Of a stretch of 64,000 bases of DNA, positions 9,073 through 18,558 are shown piece after piece; position 1 is the stretch's first letter, and every line of letters begins with the position of its first letter. Source of the stretch: Altericroceibacterium indicum (GTDB lineage: Bacteria; Pseudomonadota; Alphaproteobacteria; Sphingomonadales; Sphingomonadaceae); contig NZ_WTYQ01000002.1 in the NCBI RefSeq assembly GCF_009828105.1, forward strand, positions 124,001 to 188,000, read 5' to 3'. The notes beneath the pieces were generated by a model. That model saw nothing but the letters and a program-made list of their open reading frames with translations, ran no database searches and had not been told where the DNA came from. A program made the position numbers and the translations under genes.

Positions 9073-9139
9073 GATAGCCGAACCCGAAGGCTCGGCTATC
9101 CCAGGGACTGTAAATGACTACTCCAAAAGTCATTTACAG
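9073..9139 (-). terminator. double hairpin after the TonB receptor gene
   Basis: Two consecutive hairpins follow the receptor stop on the minus strand. The first pairs 9128-9139 with 9108-9119, a perfect 12-base arm (CTGTAAATGACT) with an 8-base loop. The second pairs 9092-9100 with 9073-9081 (GATAGCCGA arms), extended inward by GCC/GGT around a TTCG tetraloop, giving a 12-pair stem with one wobble. A short T-containing tail follows the second. Together they probably end or strongly attenuate transcription before the M20 gene and protect the 3' end. Confidence 0.7.
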
Positions 9140-9147
9140 AACTAAAG

Positions 9148-12100
9148 TCAGAACTTCACCGAAAGGCCGGAGAAGATGTAACGGCCAGTGGCATCGTAGA
9201 ACTGCGGATAAGTGTTGCCATTGCCGCCATCTTCGATCGCCGAAGTGGTGGTAAGTGGCGGATTTTTATCCAGAATGTTGTTCACACCAAAGGTCAGACG
9301 TACATTGTCCAGCACATCGTAGCCAAGCGAAAGGTCAAAATAGCTGCGACTATTCAACTTGCGATTGAGTTCGGCATAGCTTCCTTCAAGCGCCGGTTGG
9401 CTACTGGTCTGAGCAACCTTAACAGCCGACACAAAGCGCCAGGTCAGATTGAGATCAAGCGACCATGGCGTGTTCCAGCTGGTGACAAATTTGTGCCGCC
9501 ATTCAGGACGCGGACGACCGCAGAGGCCACCGTAAAGCCCTGAGCATTCATAAACATCGGCTTCAGGTGATGTTGGCAGCGGCTTTGTTTTGTAACTGCT
9601 GAGATAGGTCCCAACCAGATTGAAGTTGATTGAACCCATCGTATCCGTGCGAAGGCGATAGTTGGCATTAAGATCGAAACCACTGGTTTTGAGCGAACCG
9701 GTATTCAGATTGATCCGTTCAAAATAGCCGTCATTCGTCAGGTAGAGCGTGCCGCCCTGCCCACGCTTAATAAGCGAGCATGAATATTCATCTGCATCAT
9801 ACAGGCAATTGTTGAGCGACAGATTGGGATTCACACTGCCGATCAGATCGGCCACAGTGATGTTGAAATAATCGACTGACATGGTGAATCCGGGAACAAA
9901 GGCTGGTGTAAACACCGCACCCAAAGCCCAGGTATCTGCCTTTTCCGGCTTCAAATCAGGATTGCCGCCGATCAGTGCATTGAACTGGCCTGATGGGTTG
10001 TCGACAATATTGCCGTATTGCGCAGCGGTCACACCGGTATTGGCGCATTGCTCAAATGTCGCAAAGGGCGTTTCACCGGAACATGGATCAAAGGAGCCAT
10101 TGGCAAGCTCGGTCAGTTCCACTTCGAATTTGGACTGCGAGGCGAACAATTCGATCACATTAGGTGCGCGAACGGCCCGCTGATAGCTACCACGGAAGCG
10201 CAGTGCATTGGTCGGTGCCCAGTTAAGCCCTGCCTTGTAAGTGTGGGTCTGGAAGCCGCTATCATAATCCGAATAACGGTAAGCACCTTCGACAGACAGG
10301 AGCTTGAAGAAAGGCTGATCTTCAACAATCGGCATATTGATTTCGCCGAAAATTTCCTTGGCCGTGGTGGAGCCACTGACCGGATATTCAGGTTCGGCTG
10401 AATTCTGATAGGCTTGGTCAGGGTTATAATCGAGCGTGTTCTTGCGATATTCGACACCGAAAGCGATGCCGATGCCATTGCCTGCCCAAGGCAGGGTCAT
10501 GCCATATTGGCCAAGATCACCACTGACCGAAGCGACGATGTCGGTCAGCGCGGTGCTGCCGGTGATGGTCTGTACTTCAGAAATGTAATCAACTGCTTCC
10601 TGGCTCGCCCGATTGCCGCTGATCAGATCGAGAGGCGCACAATTGGGATTATCATTACCGCTGATGCCATCAGCATTGATCGCGCATACAATTTGGCCGA
10701 ATGTGTCCGATCCGGCCCGCTGATCAACAACCGCATTCAGCGCTTCGGCAAAGCGGTTGGTGTTCGAATTGCCATAGAAGCGGCTATCATAATTGACCTT
10801 GGAATAGGTCGCAGAAACATCGTAGCTGAAGGCATCGTTGATGTCGCCACGGACACCGCCGACCATGCGGAACGTGGCATGATGGATGTTATCCTGACGG
10901 TTTCCGCCTTCGACATTGCGGCGGCTAATCAGAACGCCATCTGCCACCGCTTCAGGCCCGACATAGGCGCCATTTGCATCGTAAATACTGCCGGTTGAAA
11001 GGCCTGCTGCGCCGCAAAGGAACTGCGCCTGCTGATCGGACAGAAAGGCGTTGTCGCAATTGATGCCGCCGCTGCTTCCGTTGATCCCGCCAGAAATCAC
11101 ACCCGGCGCAATCTGAGCGGTGGACGTATCGTCCATATAGCCGACTTCAAAATAGGGGACGATGCCGGAGGTCAGCTCATAATGGCCAATCGCGCCCAAT
11201 GTGTAGCGCTGATCAGGGCGCTGATAATAGTTGTATGGCGCGTAATTGAACGTTTTGCGGCCTTCTACAAATTCACCATTATCAGCGCGGAACTGAGTGG
11301 GTACACCACTGAGCTGGCTGGTATTCGTGAAATTGGCAGGGAAGTTATAACCCGACCCGCCACAGGCATAATTTTCGCCGTTCGGACCCGAAGTGGCAAG
11401 GGCGCAAGAACTGTAATCATAGTCTTTTTGCAGGATAGGATTGATCTTGCGATAAGACCCATAGGCCGTGACATTGCCGCGGCCATCAGAAGTGTTCGTG
11501 CCAACGACAACCGAATATTCCTGCGTAAAGCCATTCCAGACACTGTCTTTTGGCTTCGCATAACCACTCTCATCAAGCAGATCACGCAGGCTGTCAGAAC
11601 TGTTATTATGCTGATAGCCGGCAAGATTGACATCGATCTTTATGCCCTCGAAATCCTGCTTAAGCTTGAAGTTGACCACGCCTGCAATGGCATCTGAACC
11701 ATAGACAGCAGACGCACCACCAGTGAGCACTTCAACATTTTCAATCAGCGCCGTCGGGATCTGATTGATGTCTGACGGGATCGACTTGGGCGAACCGTAG
11801 GACAGGCGACGCCCATTCACGAGCACCAATGTACGGGTTGGGCCAAGGCCGCGAAGATCGACCTGCGCTGTTCCCGTTGCTTCATTGGAATTGGACGACC
11901 CTTGCGCCGCAAAAACCTGCGGAAGCTGATTAATCATGTCTTCAGCACGCGTCACACCACGTGAAGCAAATTCCTGTGAACTCACCTGGACAACCGGGCT
12001 GACGCTCTCTTCATTGGCTGAGCGAATGCGTGAACCAGTCACCACGATGGCGCCAGAAAGGTCATCATCATTGCTGTCTGCGGCCGGAACGCTCTGCGCC

Positions 12101-12180
12101 TGCGCGTGAACCGACATGCCCATTCCCATGAGCACAGTGGTAGCTAACAAGGCTTTTTTCTGTATTTGACGTATCATCAT
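9148..12180 (-). CDS. TonB-dependent outer-membrane receptor
   Basis: A 1010-residue outer-membrane transporter. The signal peptide (MMIRQIQKKALLATTVLMG...VHAQAQS) is followed by a plug domain (about 45-165) with IVVTGSRIRSANEESVSPV and the DLRGLGPTRTLVLVNGRRL segment, then a long beta-barrel ending in YIFSGLSVKF with the terminal Phe needed for barrel assembly. There is no N-terminal carboxypeptidase-like or STN signalling domain. ATG at 12180 (or 12177) is preferred over 12243 because GGGGG precedes it closely and the signal peptide then starts properly. It lies between a secreted esterase and an M20 peptidase and follows an Xaa-Pro-type peptidase, so its cargo is probably a peptide or peptide-like compound. 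A siderophore cannot be excluded. Confidence 0.92.
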   Translation of the reverse strand: MMIRQIQKKALLATTVLMGMGMSVHAQAQSVPAADSNDDDLSGAIVVTGSRIRSANEESVSPVVQVSSQEFASRGVTRAEDMINQLPQVFAAQGSSNSNEATGTAQVDLRGLGPTRTLVLVNGRRLSYGSPKSIPSDINQIPTALIENVEVLTGGASAVYGSDAIAGVVNFKLKQDFEGIKIDVNLAGYQHNNSSDSLRDLLDESGYAKPKDSVWNGFTQEYSVVVGTNTSDGRGNVTAYGSYRKINPILQKDYDYSSCALATSGPNGENYACGGSGYNFPANFTNTSQLSGVPTQFRADNGEFVEGRKTFNYAPYNYYQRPDQRYTLGAIGHYELTSGIVPYFEVGYMDDTSTAQIAPGVISGGINGSSGGINCDNAFLSDQQAQFLCGAAGLSTGSIYDANGAYVGPEAVADGVLISRRNVEGGNRQDNIHHATFRMVGGVRGDINDAFSYDVSATYSKVNYDSRFYGNSNTNRFAEALNAVVDQRAGSDTFGQIVCAINADGISGNDNPNCAPLDLISGNRASQEAVDYISEVQTITGSTALTDIVASVSGDLGQYGMTLPWAGNGIGIAFGVEYRKNTLDYNPDQAYQNSAEPEYPVSGSTTAKEIFGEINMPIVEDQPFFKLLSVEGAYRYSDYDSGFQTHTYKAGLNWAPTNALRFRGSYQRAVRAPNVIELFASQSKFEVELTELANGSFDPCSGETPFATFEQCANTGVTAAQYGNIVDNPSGQFNALIGGNPDLKPEKADTWALGAVFTPAFVPGFTMSVDYFNITVADLIGSVNPNLSLNNCLYDADEYSCSLIKRGQGGTLYLTNDGYFERINLNTGSLKTSGFDLNANYRLRTDTMGSINFNLVGTYLSSYKTKPLPTSPEADVYECSGLYGGLCGRPRPEWRHKFVTSWNTPWSLDLNLTWRFVSAVKVAQTSSQPALEGSYAELNRKLNSRSYFDLSLGYDVLDNVRLTFGVNNILDKNPPLTTTSAIEDGGNGNTYPQFYDATGRYIFSGLSVKF

Positions 12181-12260
12181 GAACCCCCATTGTTGCGTGT
12201 ATTCAAACAGGCAAAGCTCTCCCATCCGGTGAACCGAGGCCACCGCCAGTCCCTTGTTAC

Positions 12261-12284
12261 GAGCCTTGAAACCGGCTCTTTTTT
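12261..12284 (+). terminator. weak terminator-like hairpin facing the plus strand
   Basis: GAGCC (12261-12265) pairs with GGCTC (12274-12278), and six T residues follow on the plus strand. It lies in the gap between the esterase stop and the TonB receptor start, both on the minus strand, so it would stop only antisense transcription. The stem is only five pairs; a chance occurrence is possible. Confidence 0.3.
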
Positions 12285-14004
12285 AGTATTTCCAACTTGT
12301 CAGATCCGCACCTTGCGGCGCAGAATCTTCAATTCTTTTCAATATTTTGGGCAGGTAAAACGTGTTGTAGCGCAGCCGTGAAATGGCGTTGGGATTAGCA
12401 TGGTCACCATTCCAGCAATGCTCTGCCCGGTCGCCATAATCCACTTCACCCTGATAGGGCGGATCAGTCTTCTTGAGGAAATCCTCCATCAGATAGACCG
12501 CATTATTCAGGTAATAATTATCCATGTCGCCAACATAGATATGCACCTTGCCCTGGAGCTTTGGCCCCAGCGTCTTCCAGTCGCGCTCCATGATGTAGCG
12601 CAAGTCGAAATTCTCTTTCCAATAGGCCGCGACCTCTGGATTGATCTTGCCGGTGCGCTTGTCCCACAGGCGCTCTGGATAACCATCCTTACCCATCGGA
12701 GAGAACACGGCTTCCCAGATATCCCACTGCCCACCGGAACGATTCTTATCGCCCAGCACCAGTTCAAGGCGGTTTTCCATCTCCATCGTATAGGTCACCT
12801 GGCCCAGATAATCGCGATGGCCGGGATGATCGACACGGCCAAACGGGCCAATGAAGCCGTAGGCATTGTCATCTTCGTAAATATCGGTGAGCATCATGCG
12901 CCTGAAATCGATTGGATCAGGGCAAGCGGCAAAAGCACCATTATATTCCTCAGGGTATTTCACCTGAACACCGAGTGCCTCCCAGCCGCCTGTCGAACCA
13001 CCGTAAAGGAAGCGGGACCAGCCCTTGCCCAACCCACGGAATTGCTTTTCGACCGCCGGGATCAATTCATAGGTCAGCGCATCGCCATAAGGCCCGAGAT
13101 TGGCCGAATTAACCGCATAGGAATCGTCATAATACGGGTTTGAATGGTCAATCTCGATCACCAGATAGCGCGGAAAATCATCAGATTTCCACTTCTGGTA
13201 GAAATCATAGGCCTCCTGCTGCTCAACCTTGTTGTAACAAGGCATGGAGAAGCGATCGCTATATTCACATTTGATATCCTCATCCGGCGGAGTGGTACGA
13301 AAGCCTCCAAAATCTGCCGGGAAATGGCCTTGAAAGACCATTAGCGGGTAATGCGCTTCGGGATGTTCATCAAAGCCTTCCGGCACCAGAACATGCGCCC
13401 GAAGGAAGATATCACGGCCCCAGAATTTGGACAGCTTCTCACTCTTGATCTTGATATGACGAATATATTTGGTGTCTTCCGGCTCCGCTATGGGAGGGTT
13501 CACCTCATTCAACGCAATCGCGACCTCTCCTTCGCGGGATGGATCAAAGTCCACACTCTGCGGCGTACTGAACAGATTGCCCGGTTCAAGCCGCCAGTTC
13601 TGGCCGGCTCCGCGTGGGGCGGGCAGTTTGACAGTCTTCCCATTCGCCAAATGGTAGGTGTCATAGCGATGAAGAACCGCCTGCACCTGATATTTCCCCG
13701 CAGGAACGATGGAGAGATCTTCCTGAGGGAAACCGAGCGTTCCGGTGTCTATAGTGGCGCTTTCACCGGGTTTCAGCCCATCGACATCCACCCCGAAAAT
13801 CTGCGCCCCATCATAAGCGGCTTTGACCTGGAAGCGCGGTTCGGTTGCATCATCTTTAGAAAAGATCAGCAGCACACGCCCATCAAACGGGCCATCGGCA
13901 GCATCACTGGGCACTGTGATCTTGAAACTCTCAGCTGCTGCAGGGGCTGCAATCAGAGCCACCCCTGCGATTGCGCTGCGCAAAATTCCCTTGATCGTCA
14001 TCAT
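12283..14004 (-). CDS. secreted alpha/beta-hydrolase, putative esterase
   Basis: A 573-residue exported protein. The first 24 residues are a signal peptide (MTIKGILRSAIAGVALIAAPAAA). An N-terminal Ig-like strand-rich part (about 25-190) precedes an esterase-D-like alpha/beta-hydrolase fold. The nucleophile elbow is YGGSTGGW with S337, and a late DRAEHCWNGDH segment probably supplies the catalytic His. A string of aromatic and acidic residues (HSNPYYDDSYAVN) sits near the active site. Such proteins are annotated as putative esterases, some acting as peptidases or on acylated substrates. GGGG precedes the start, 25 bases downstream of the M24 gene, so the two are co-transcribed. The real substrate is unknown; the operon context suggests a secreted step in using a peptide-like nutrient. 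Confidence 0.75.
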   Translation of the reverse strand: MMTIKGILRSAIAGVALIAAPAAAESFKITVPSDAADGPFDGRVLLIFSKDDATEPRFQVKAAYDGAQIFGVDVDGLKPGESATIDTGTLGFPQEDLSIVPAGKYQVQAVLHRYDTYHLANGKTVKLPAPRGAGQNWRLEPGNLFSTPQSVDFDPSREGEVAIALNEVNPPIAEPEDTKYIRHIKIKSEKLSKFWGRDIFLRAHVLVPEGFDEHPEAHYPLMVFQGHFPADFGGFRTTPPDEDIKCEYSDRFSMPCYNKVEQQEAYDFYQKWKSDDFPRYLVIEIDHSNPYYDDSYAVNSANLGPYGDALTYELIPAVEKQFRGLGKGWSRFLYGGSTGGWEALGVQVKYPEEYNGAFAACPDPIDFRRMMLTDIYEDDNAYGFIGPFGRVDHPGHRDYLGQVTYTMEMENRLELVLGDKNRSGGQWDIWEAVFSPMGKDGYPERLWDKRTGKINPEVAAYWKENFDLRYIMERDWKTLGPKLQGKVHIYVGDMDNYYLNNAVYLMEDFLKKTDPPYQGEVDYGDRAEHCWNGDHANPNAISRLRYNTFYLPKILKRIEDSAPQGADLTSWKY

Positions 14005-14029
14005 CTAAACCCCTGTTCTGCTTGCCCGC

Positions 14030-15430
14030 TCAATCACTCGGAATAAGTGTCAGCTCTGTCTGCCGCCCATCGAGGAAAGTCACTTTTGACCCGTCGAAAT
14101 AAGCATTTTCCTCCAGCCGGAATTCTACACGCTGATTATTCCACTCTGGCACCTTGTCGTAAGCGGCCAATTCAATGGACCATGTGGTGCCTGCGTGAAT
14201 GGGATAGTCACCTCGTTCATCGCCATTCTGGTTGTCCCAGAAGCCAATAGCAGTGCCCGCAGCGTGACCATGATAGCCCAGGGGATGCGTATAGATCGAT
14301 GGATCAAGACCTTCTGCGATGGCCTTTGCCCTTGCGACTTTCAGAACGTCATTGCCGCTCGCCCCGGTTTTGTAGGAGGAGAGCAACGCGTCCTGCACCC
14401 GGTTCGCCGCCGCAATTCCCGCACGCAATCCTTCCGGTGCCTGCGTCTCGTCCGGCTTCAGAACATAAGCGAGATGCTGTGTATCGGTATTGAGGCGCAA
14501 GTAAGTGATGCCGAAATCGGTCCACAACATATCGCCGGGCTGAATGATCTCATCACCTTCCAGCATACCTTCTGCACCTTCCCGCTGAATAGCAATGGAA
14601 GGCTGGAACCAGGCCTTAAGGCCAAGGTCATTCACACGCTGACGGTACCACCAGACGACATCTTCTGCCGTTGTCTTGCCCGGTGTAATGACTTTACGCG
14701 AAAAAGCCTCGGCAATAATTCCATGCGCGACCCGCAGGATGCCCGGATAGATTTCCAATTCACGCGGCGTTCGTGTCTCCAGCCAGCGAATGGAAAGCCC
14801 TTCACCCGACACCAACCGTGATTTGTATTTTTCTGGTAGTGCCGCAGTAAACTGATTGTATTGGCTCAATGTCATGCCATCGGCAAAAGCCGTCAATTCT
14901 GATGTGTTGATTGCGATATTGGCAGGATCGCGTTCAGCAATGATATCCGCCACCGCTTTCCACTGGTCCGGCTCCTTGTCCGGGTTCCAGGCAGGGTCAA
15001 ACATTCCCCCTAAACCATAGCGGCTGACCGTCAGCCGCTCGATCGGCTTGCCGTCACCCGGATCGAAAAAGATCAGAATAGTCCGGCGTCTGGCATGGAG
15101 GCTTTCTGCATTCAGCATCGTGGCCACCACAGGCGATTCAAAATACTCGCGCGCGGTCAGCACCCACATGCTGACCTTTTGCTCACGCATGATTTCAGGG
15201 ATGATGGTTTCAAGCCGATCAGCCAGAATTTCATTCACCACCTGAGCGCGATCACGCATTGAGAGGATCGGCGGAACTTCAGGCGATGCCGCTTCTGCAT
15301 TGTTCATGGGAATGATGAGGGGAGACACTGGCTGCGCAGCCAGCGCCCCAGCAAACAATACACTGCCCGCAGCGGCACAGACAAAGCCACTTGCGAAGCG
15401 TTTGAACGGAAACCGCCCGGTTACCCCCAT
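14030..15430 (-). CDS. M24 family metallopeptidase (Xaa-Pro dipeptidase-like, secreted)
   Basis: A 466-residue exported pita-bread metallopeptidase. The signal peptide spans about 1-32 (MGVTGRFPFKRF, hydrophobic, LAAQP). The C-terminal catalytic domain shows the five-ligand set in order: Asp about 305 (WTDFGITY), Asp about 316 (LNTDTQH), His in HPLGYHGH (382-389), and two Glu in SIELAAYD (about 420) and the VEFRLEENAYF region (436-440). The N-terminal domain (about 60-230) matches the creatinase/prolidase N-domain in size. M24 enzymes release residues next to proline, a bond most peptidases cannot cut, which complements the S9 and M20 enzymes nearby. It is first in the minus-strand run M24-esterase-TonB receptor, with operator site C and a TTGACA element upstream. 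Confidence 0.88.
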   Translation of the reverse strand: MGVTGRFPFKRFASGFVCAAAGSVLFAGALAAQPVSPLIIPMNNAEAASPEVPPILSMRDRAQVVNEILADRLETIIPEIMREQKVSMWVLTAREYFESPVVATMLNAESLHARRRTILIFFDPGDGKPIERLTVSRYGLGGMFDPAWNPDKEPDQWKAVADIIAERDPANIAINTSELTAFADGMTLSQYNQFTAALPEKYKSRLVSGEGLSIRWLETRTPRELEIYPGILRVAHGIIAEAFSRKVITPGKTTAEDVVWWYRQRVNDLGLKAWFQPSIAIQREGAEGMLEGDEIIQPGDMLWTDFGITYLRLNTDTQHLAYVLKPDETQAPEGLRAGIAAANRVQDALLSSYKTGASGNDVLKVARAKAIAEGLDPSIYTHPLGYHGHAAGTAIGFWDNQNGDERGDYPIHAGTTWSIELAAYDKVPEWNNQRVEFRLEENAYFDGSKVTFLDGRQTELTLIPSD

Positions 15431-15462
15431 CGAATCTCACCCTGTTTTTATTCCCGATATTG

Positions 15463-15494
15463 CGTGATATTGGTTATATTATAGTGAGTGTCAA
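15463..15494 (-). promoter_or_regulatory. promoter region with operator box (site C) for the M24 peptidase operon
   Basis: The plus strand at 15463-15475 reads CGTGATATTGGTT, identical to site B. On the minus strand TTGACA lies at 15494-15489, with TATAAT-like and AATATC hexamers downstream; the latter, at 17-base spacing, falls inside the box. The start codon is about 33 bases further on. As at site A, the box would sit on the -10 or just after it, so repression is the simplest reading. Exact promoter elements are uncertain. Confidence 0.45.
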
Positions 15495-15604
15495 CATGTT
15501 GCGTATACAAACTGATAAATTCGTTTTCTGGCGGGTGATTGTTTTTGTTGATAAGGCAGCCTTGCGAAGAGCGATAATTTTGAACTTTCCCCCAGAATTT
15601 GAAA

Positions 15605-16531
15605 TTATCGCATAAACGCACTCTGCTCTTCACCATTTAAAGCAGCTGCAATTTCGATAAAAGTCGACAAAGTGGGTGTGTCGTCCGCTTTGCGCCACAC
15701 CAGCCCGGTTTCAAGCACGGGCACATTTCCTGCGATCGGGATATATCGAACCCCCGTTCGGGCAAGGTGCTGCAATGATGCCGGAACAAGCGCTATTCCA
15801 AGTCCTGCTGAGACCAGACTGATGATCGTCTGCATCTGGATTGCTTCCTGCTGGATGAAAGGGTGATACCCTTTGGAGCGATAGAAGCCGACCACCAATT
15901 CATGAAAATGAGGAGCCACACGCGCCGGGAAGATAATCAGCGGTTTTGCCATCCACTGATCTGCCTCCAGCGCTCCATCTGTCAGATCAAGCTGCCCGCT
16001 CTCCACCCACAATTCCGGGACAGCCGCCACCAGTGGTTCGGTCAATAGAGGGCGATATTCCAAAGTTGGCGGCAATGCGGAGCGAGCTGCGATCACTATT
16101 CCCGCATGGATTTTGCCATCAAGCAGAGCCTCCACCTGAACATCGCTCGTGGCTTCCATCAAATCGAGTTCAACCTCCGGGAATGCACTGGAATATCGCT
16201 CCACCAACTTCGGCAAAACACTGTAATCCGCTGTGCTGACAAAGGAGAGAGCAAGCCGCCCTGCCCTCCCTTTCTTCAATTGCTCGGCAATGTCAGAAAG
16301 TGCAGCGATATTCTCAACAGCCGGACGGACATGATCCAACCATTGACGCCCAAAGGCCGTCAATGACACCACCCGCTTGGAACGAAGGAAAAGAACTGCG
16401 CCCAGTTCCCGTTCCAGCGCCATGATGGACTGGCTGAGTGGTGGCTGTGTCATTCCAAGCCGTTCAGCCGCACGGCCGAAATGCAGCGTCTCTGCAACCG
16501 TGATAAAATGGCGGAGCTGGCGAAGGTCCAT
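15605..16531 (-). CDS. LysR family transcriptional regulator
   Basis: A 308-residue LysR-type regulator. Residues 1-60 form the winged helix-turn-helix (MDLRQLRHFITVAETLHFGRAAERLGMTQPPLSQSI). The rest is the periplasmic-binding-like effector domain, with the typical start GRLALSFVSTADYSVLPKLV and a late SAGLGIALVPASLQ segment. The sequence resembles the BenM/CatM/IlvY-like branch, whose members sense small carboxylates. It is divergent from ilvD across a 112-base gap holding an ATAAAT-N11-ATTTAT repeat next to its own start codon, so it probably regulates itself and perhaps ilvD. A branched-chain amino-acid intermediate is a possible ligand, but that is inferred only from position. Confidence 0.88.
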   Translation of the reverse strand: MDLRQLRHFITVAETLHFGRAAERLGMTQPPLSQSIMALERELGAVLFLRSKRVVSLTAFGRQWLDHVRPAVENIAALSDIAEQLKKGRAGRLALSFVSTADYSVLPKLVERYSSAFPEVELDLMEATSDVQVEALLDGKIHAGIVIAARSALPPTLEYRPLLTEPLVAAVPELWVESGQLDLTDGALEADQWMAKPLIIFPARVAPHFHELVVGFYRSKGYHPFIQQEAIQMQTIISLVSAGLGIALVPASLQHLARTGVRYIPIAGNVPVLETGLVWRKADDTPTLSTFIEIAAALNGEEQSAFMR

Positions 16532-16537
16532 AGCTCT

Positions 16538-16560
16538 ATAAATATCCAGAATGAATTTAT
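16538..16560. promoter_or_regulatory. candidate LysR-type binding box in the lysR-ilvD gap
   Basis: ATAAAT (16538-16543) and ATTTAT (16555-16560) form a perfect inverted repeat with an 11-base spacer, which matches the T-N11-A form of LysR operators. It begins seven bases upstream of the LysR start codon, in the divergent gap with ilvD. AT-rich repeats arise easily by chance, so support is modest. Confidence 0.35.
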
Positions 16561-16643
16561 GCAGCAGTAATAATATATTTCACAACTAGCTTACCGCCCA
16601 TTAAACCCGCCATCAATAGCGACAGATTTCAGGAACAGCACCC

Positions 16644-18497
16644 ATGCCTCACTATCGTTCACGCACCAGCACACATGGCCGCAACATGGCAGGCGCGCGC
16701 GGCCTGTGGCGGGCCACGGGTATGAAGGACGAGGATTTCGGCAAGCCGATCATCGCCATTGCCAACAGCTTCACCCAATTCGTGCCCGGCCATGTCCACT
16801 TGAAAGACCTTGGCCAAATGGTTGCGCGCGAAATCGAGGCAGCAGGCGGCGTTGCCAAGGAATTCAACACGATCGCGGTGGATGATGGCATAGCGATGGG
16901 CCATGGCGGTATGCTCTATTCGCTCCCCAGCCGCGATTTGATTGCCGATAGCGTCGAATATATGGCCAACGCCCATTGTGCCGATGCGCTGCTGTGCATT
17001 TCCAATTGCGACAAAATTACGCCGGGCATGTTGATGGCCTCCATGCGGCTCAACATTCCGACCATCTTTGTTTCCGGCGGCCCGATGGAAGCGGGCAAAG
17101 CCGATATTCAAGGCGAAACTGTTGCTCTGGATTTGGTGGATGCAATGGTCGCGGCAGCCGATGAAAACTATAGCGACGAGGATGTCGCCACGATTGAACG
17201 CTCTGCCTGCCCCACTTGCGGGAGCTGCTCGGGCATGTTCACCGCTAACAGCATGAATTGCCTGACCGAAGCGCTCGGCCTTTCCCTCCCCGGCAACGGC
17301 TCAACTCTCGCCACCCATGCAGACCGGCAGAAGTTGTTTCTGGAAGCAGGCCGCACCATCGTTGATCTGGCCAAGCGCTGGTATGAAGAGGATGATGCCT
17401 CTGCCCTTCCGCGCAATATTGCCAGTGTTAAAGCCTTTGAAAACGCCATGAGCCTCGACATTGCGATGGGCGGATCGACCAACACTGTACTTCACCTTCT
17501 GGCCGCAGCGCATGAAGGGGAAGTTTCTTTCTCTATGTCCGATATTGACCAATTGTCCCGCCGTGTGCCGTGTTTGTGCAAGGTCGCCCCGGCCAAGCAG
17601 GATGTGCATATGGAAGACGTCCACCGTGCAGGTGGCATCATGGCGATTCTTGGCCAGCTCGATAAAGCGGGTTTGATCGACACATCTCTTCCGACTGTTC
17701 ACGCGCCTACCATGGGTGATGCGCTGGATCGCTGGGACATCAGCCGCACGGATAGGGAAAGCGTGCATGATTTCTTCAAGGCAGCCCCCGGCGGAGTCCG
17801 GACAACAGAGGCCTTCAGCCAGAGCAATCGCTGGAAAGAGCTTGATTTAGATCGCGAAAATGGTGTGATCCGCAGTGCTGAGCACCCTTTCTCGAAGGAT
17901 GGCGGCCTTGCGGTTCTGTTTGGCAATCTGGCCCCTGAAGGCTGCATTGTGAAGACCGCCGGGGTGGACGATTCCATCCTCACATTCCACGGAACTGCGC
18001 GGGTTTATGAAAGCCAGGATGCTGCCGTGGTTGGCATTCTGGGGAATGAAGTGGTGGAAGGCGATGTTGTCGTGATCCGCTATGAAGGCCCCAAAGGTGG
18101 CCCCGGGATGCAAGAGATGCTTTATCCGACTAGCTATCTGAAATCTAAGGGTTTAGGCAAAGCTTGCGCCTTGATTACGGATGGACGGTTTTCCGGGGGA
18201 ACCTCTGGCCTTTCGATCGGGCATGTTTCGCCGGAAGCTGCGGAAGGTGGCTTGATTGCTCTGGTCAAAACCGGAGACCCTATCGTGATTGATATCCCTA
18301 ACCGCTTGATTAGCCTCGATATTGACGACGCAGAAATCGCCGCGCGGCATGAAGAGATGGTGGACCGGGGTTCAAAAGCGTGGAAGCCATTTGGCCGCAA
18401 GCGCGACGTTTCACCAGCCTTGCGGGCCTATGCAGCGCTGACCACCAATGCCGCCAGAGGCGCGGTTCGCGATGTCAGTCAGGTCGAAAAAGACTGA
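16644..18497 (+). CDS. ilvD: dihydroxy-acid dehydratase
   Basis: A 617-residue enzyme that dehydrates 2,3-dihydroxy-isovalerate and -methylvalerate to the 2-oxo acids in valine, isoleucine, pantothenate and leucine synthesis. Iron-sulfur and magnesium site segments are clear: [17 protein letters not shown] near 41-57, [11 protein letters not shown] near 80-90, NCDKITPGM with C122, and [11 protein letters not shown] with C192 and C195. Length and the [13 protein letters not shown] region match the Escherichia coli-type class, which carries an oxygen-sensitive [4Fe-4S] cluster. No other branched-chain synthesis genes are adjacent. It is divergent from a LysR regulator. The ATG at 16644 opens a well-conserved N-terminus. 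Confidence 0.97.
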   Translation: MPHYRSRTSTHGRNMAGARGLWRATGMKDEDFGKPIIAIANSFTQFVPGHVHLKDLGQMVAREIEAAGGVAKEFNTIAVDDGIAMGHGGMLYSLPSRDLIADSVEYMANAHCADALLCISNCDKITPGMLMASMRLNIPTIFVSGGPMEAGKADIQGETVALDLVDAMVAAADENYSDEDVATIERSACPTCGSCSGMFTANSMNCLTEALGLSLPGNGSTLATHADRQKLFLEAGRTIVDLAKRWYEEDDASALPRNIASVKAFENAMSLDIAMGGSTNTVLHLLAAAHEGEVSFSMSDIDQLSRRVPCLCKVAPAKQDVHMEDVHRAGGIMAILGQLDKAGLIDTSLPTVHAPTMGDALDRWDISRTDRESVHDFFKAAPGGVRTTEAFSQSNRWKELDLDRENGVIRSAEHPFSKDGGLAVLFGNLAPEGCIVKTAGVDDSILTFHGTARVYESQDAAVVGILGNEVVEGDVVVIRYEGPKGGPGMQEMLYPTSYLKSKGLGKACALITDGRFSGGTSGLSIGHVSPEAAEGGLIALVKTGDPIVIDIPNRLISLDIDDAEIAARHEEMVDRGSKAWKPFGRKRDVSPALRAYAALTTNAARGAVRDVSQVEKD

Positions 18498-18524
18498 TAT
18501 TACAATAATTTACACCAGAAACTC

Positions 18525-18558
18525 TCTGGCGGGGCGGCAGAAATGCTAACCCGCCAGA
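18525..18558 (+). terminator. hairpin downstream of ilvD
   Basis: Perfect 9-base arms TCTGGCGGG (18525-18533) and CCCGCCAGA (18550-18558) with a 16-base loop, 28 bases after the ilvD stop. No T run follows, so it may be a weak or factor-assisted terminator or a 3'-end stabiliser. Confidence 0.45.
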
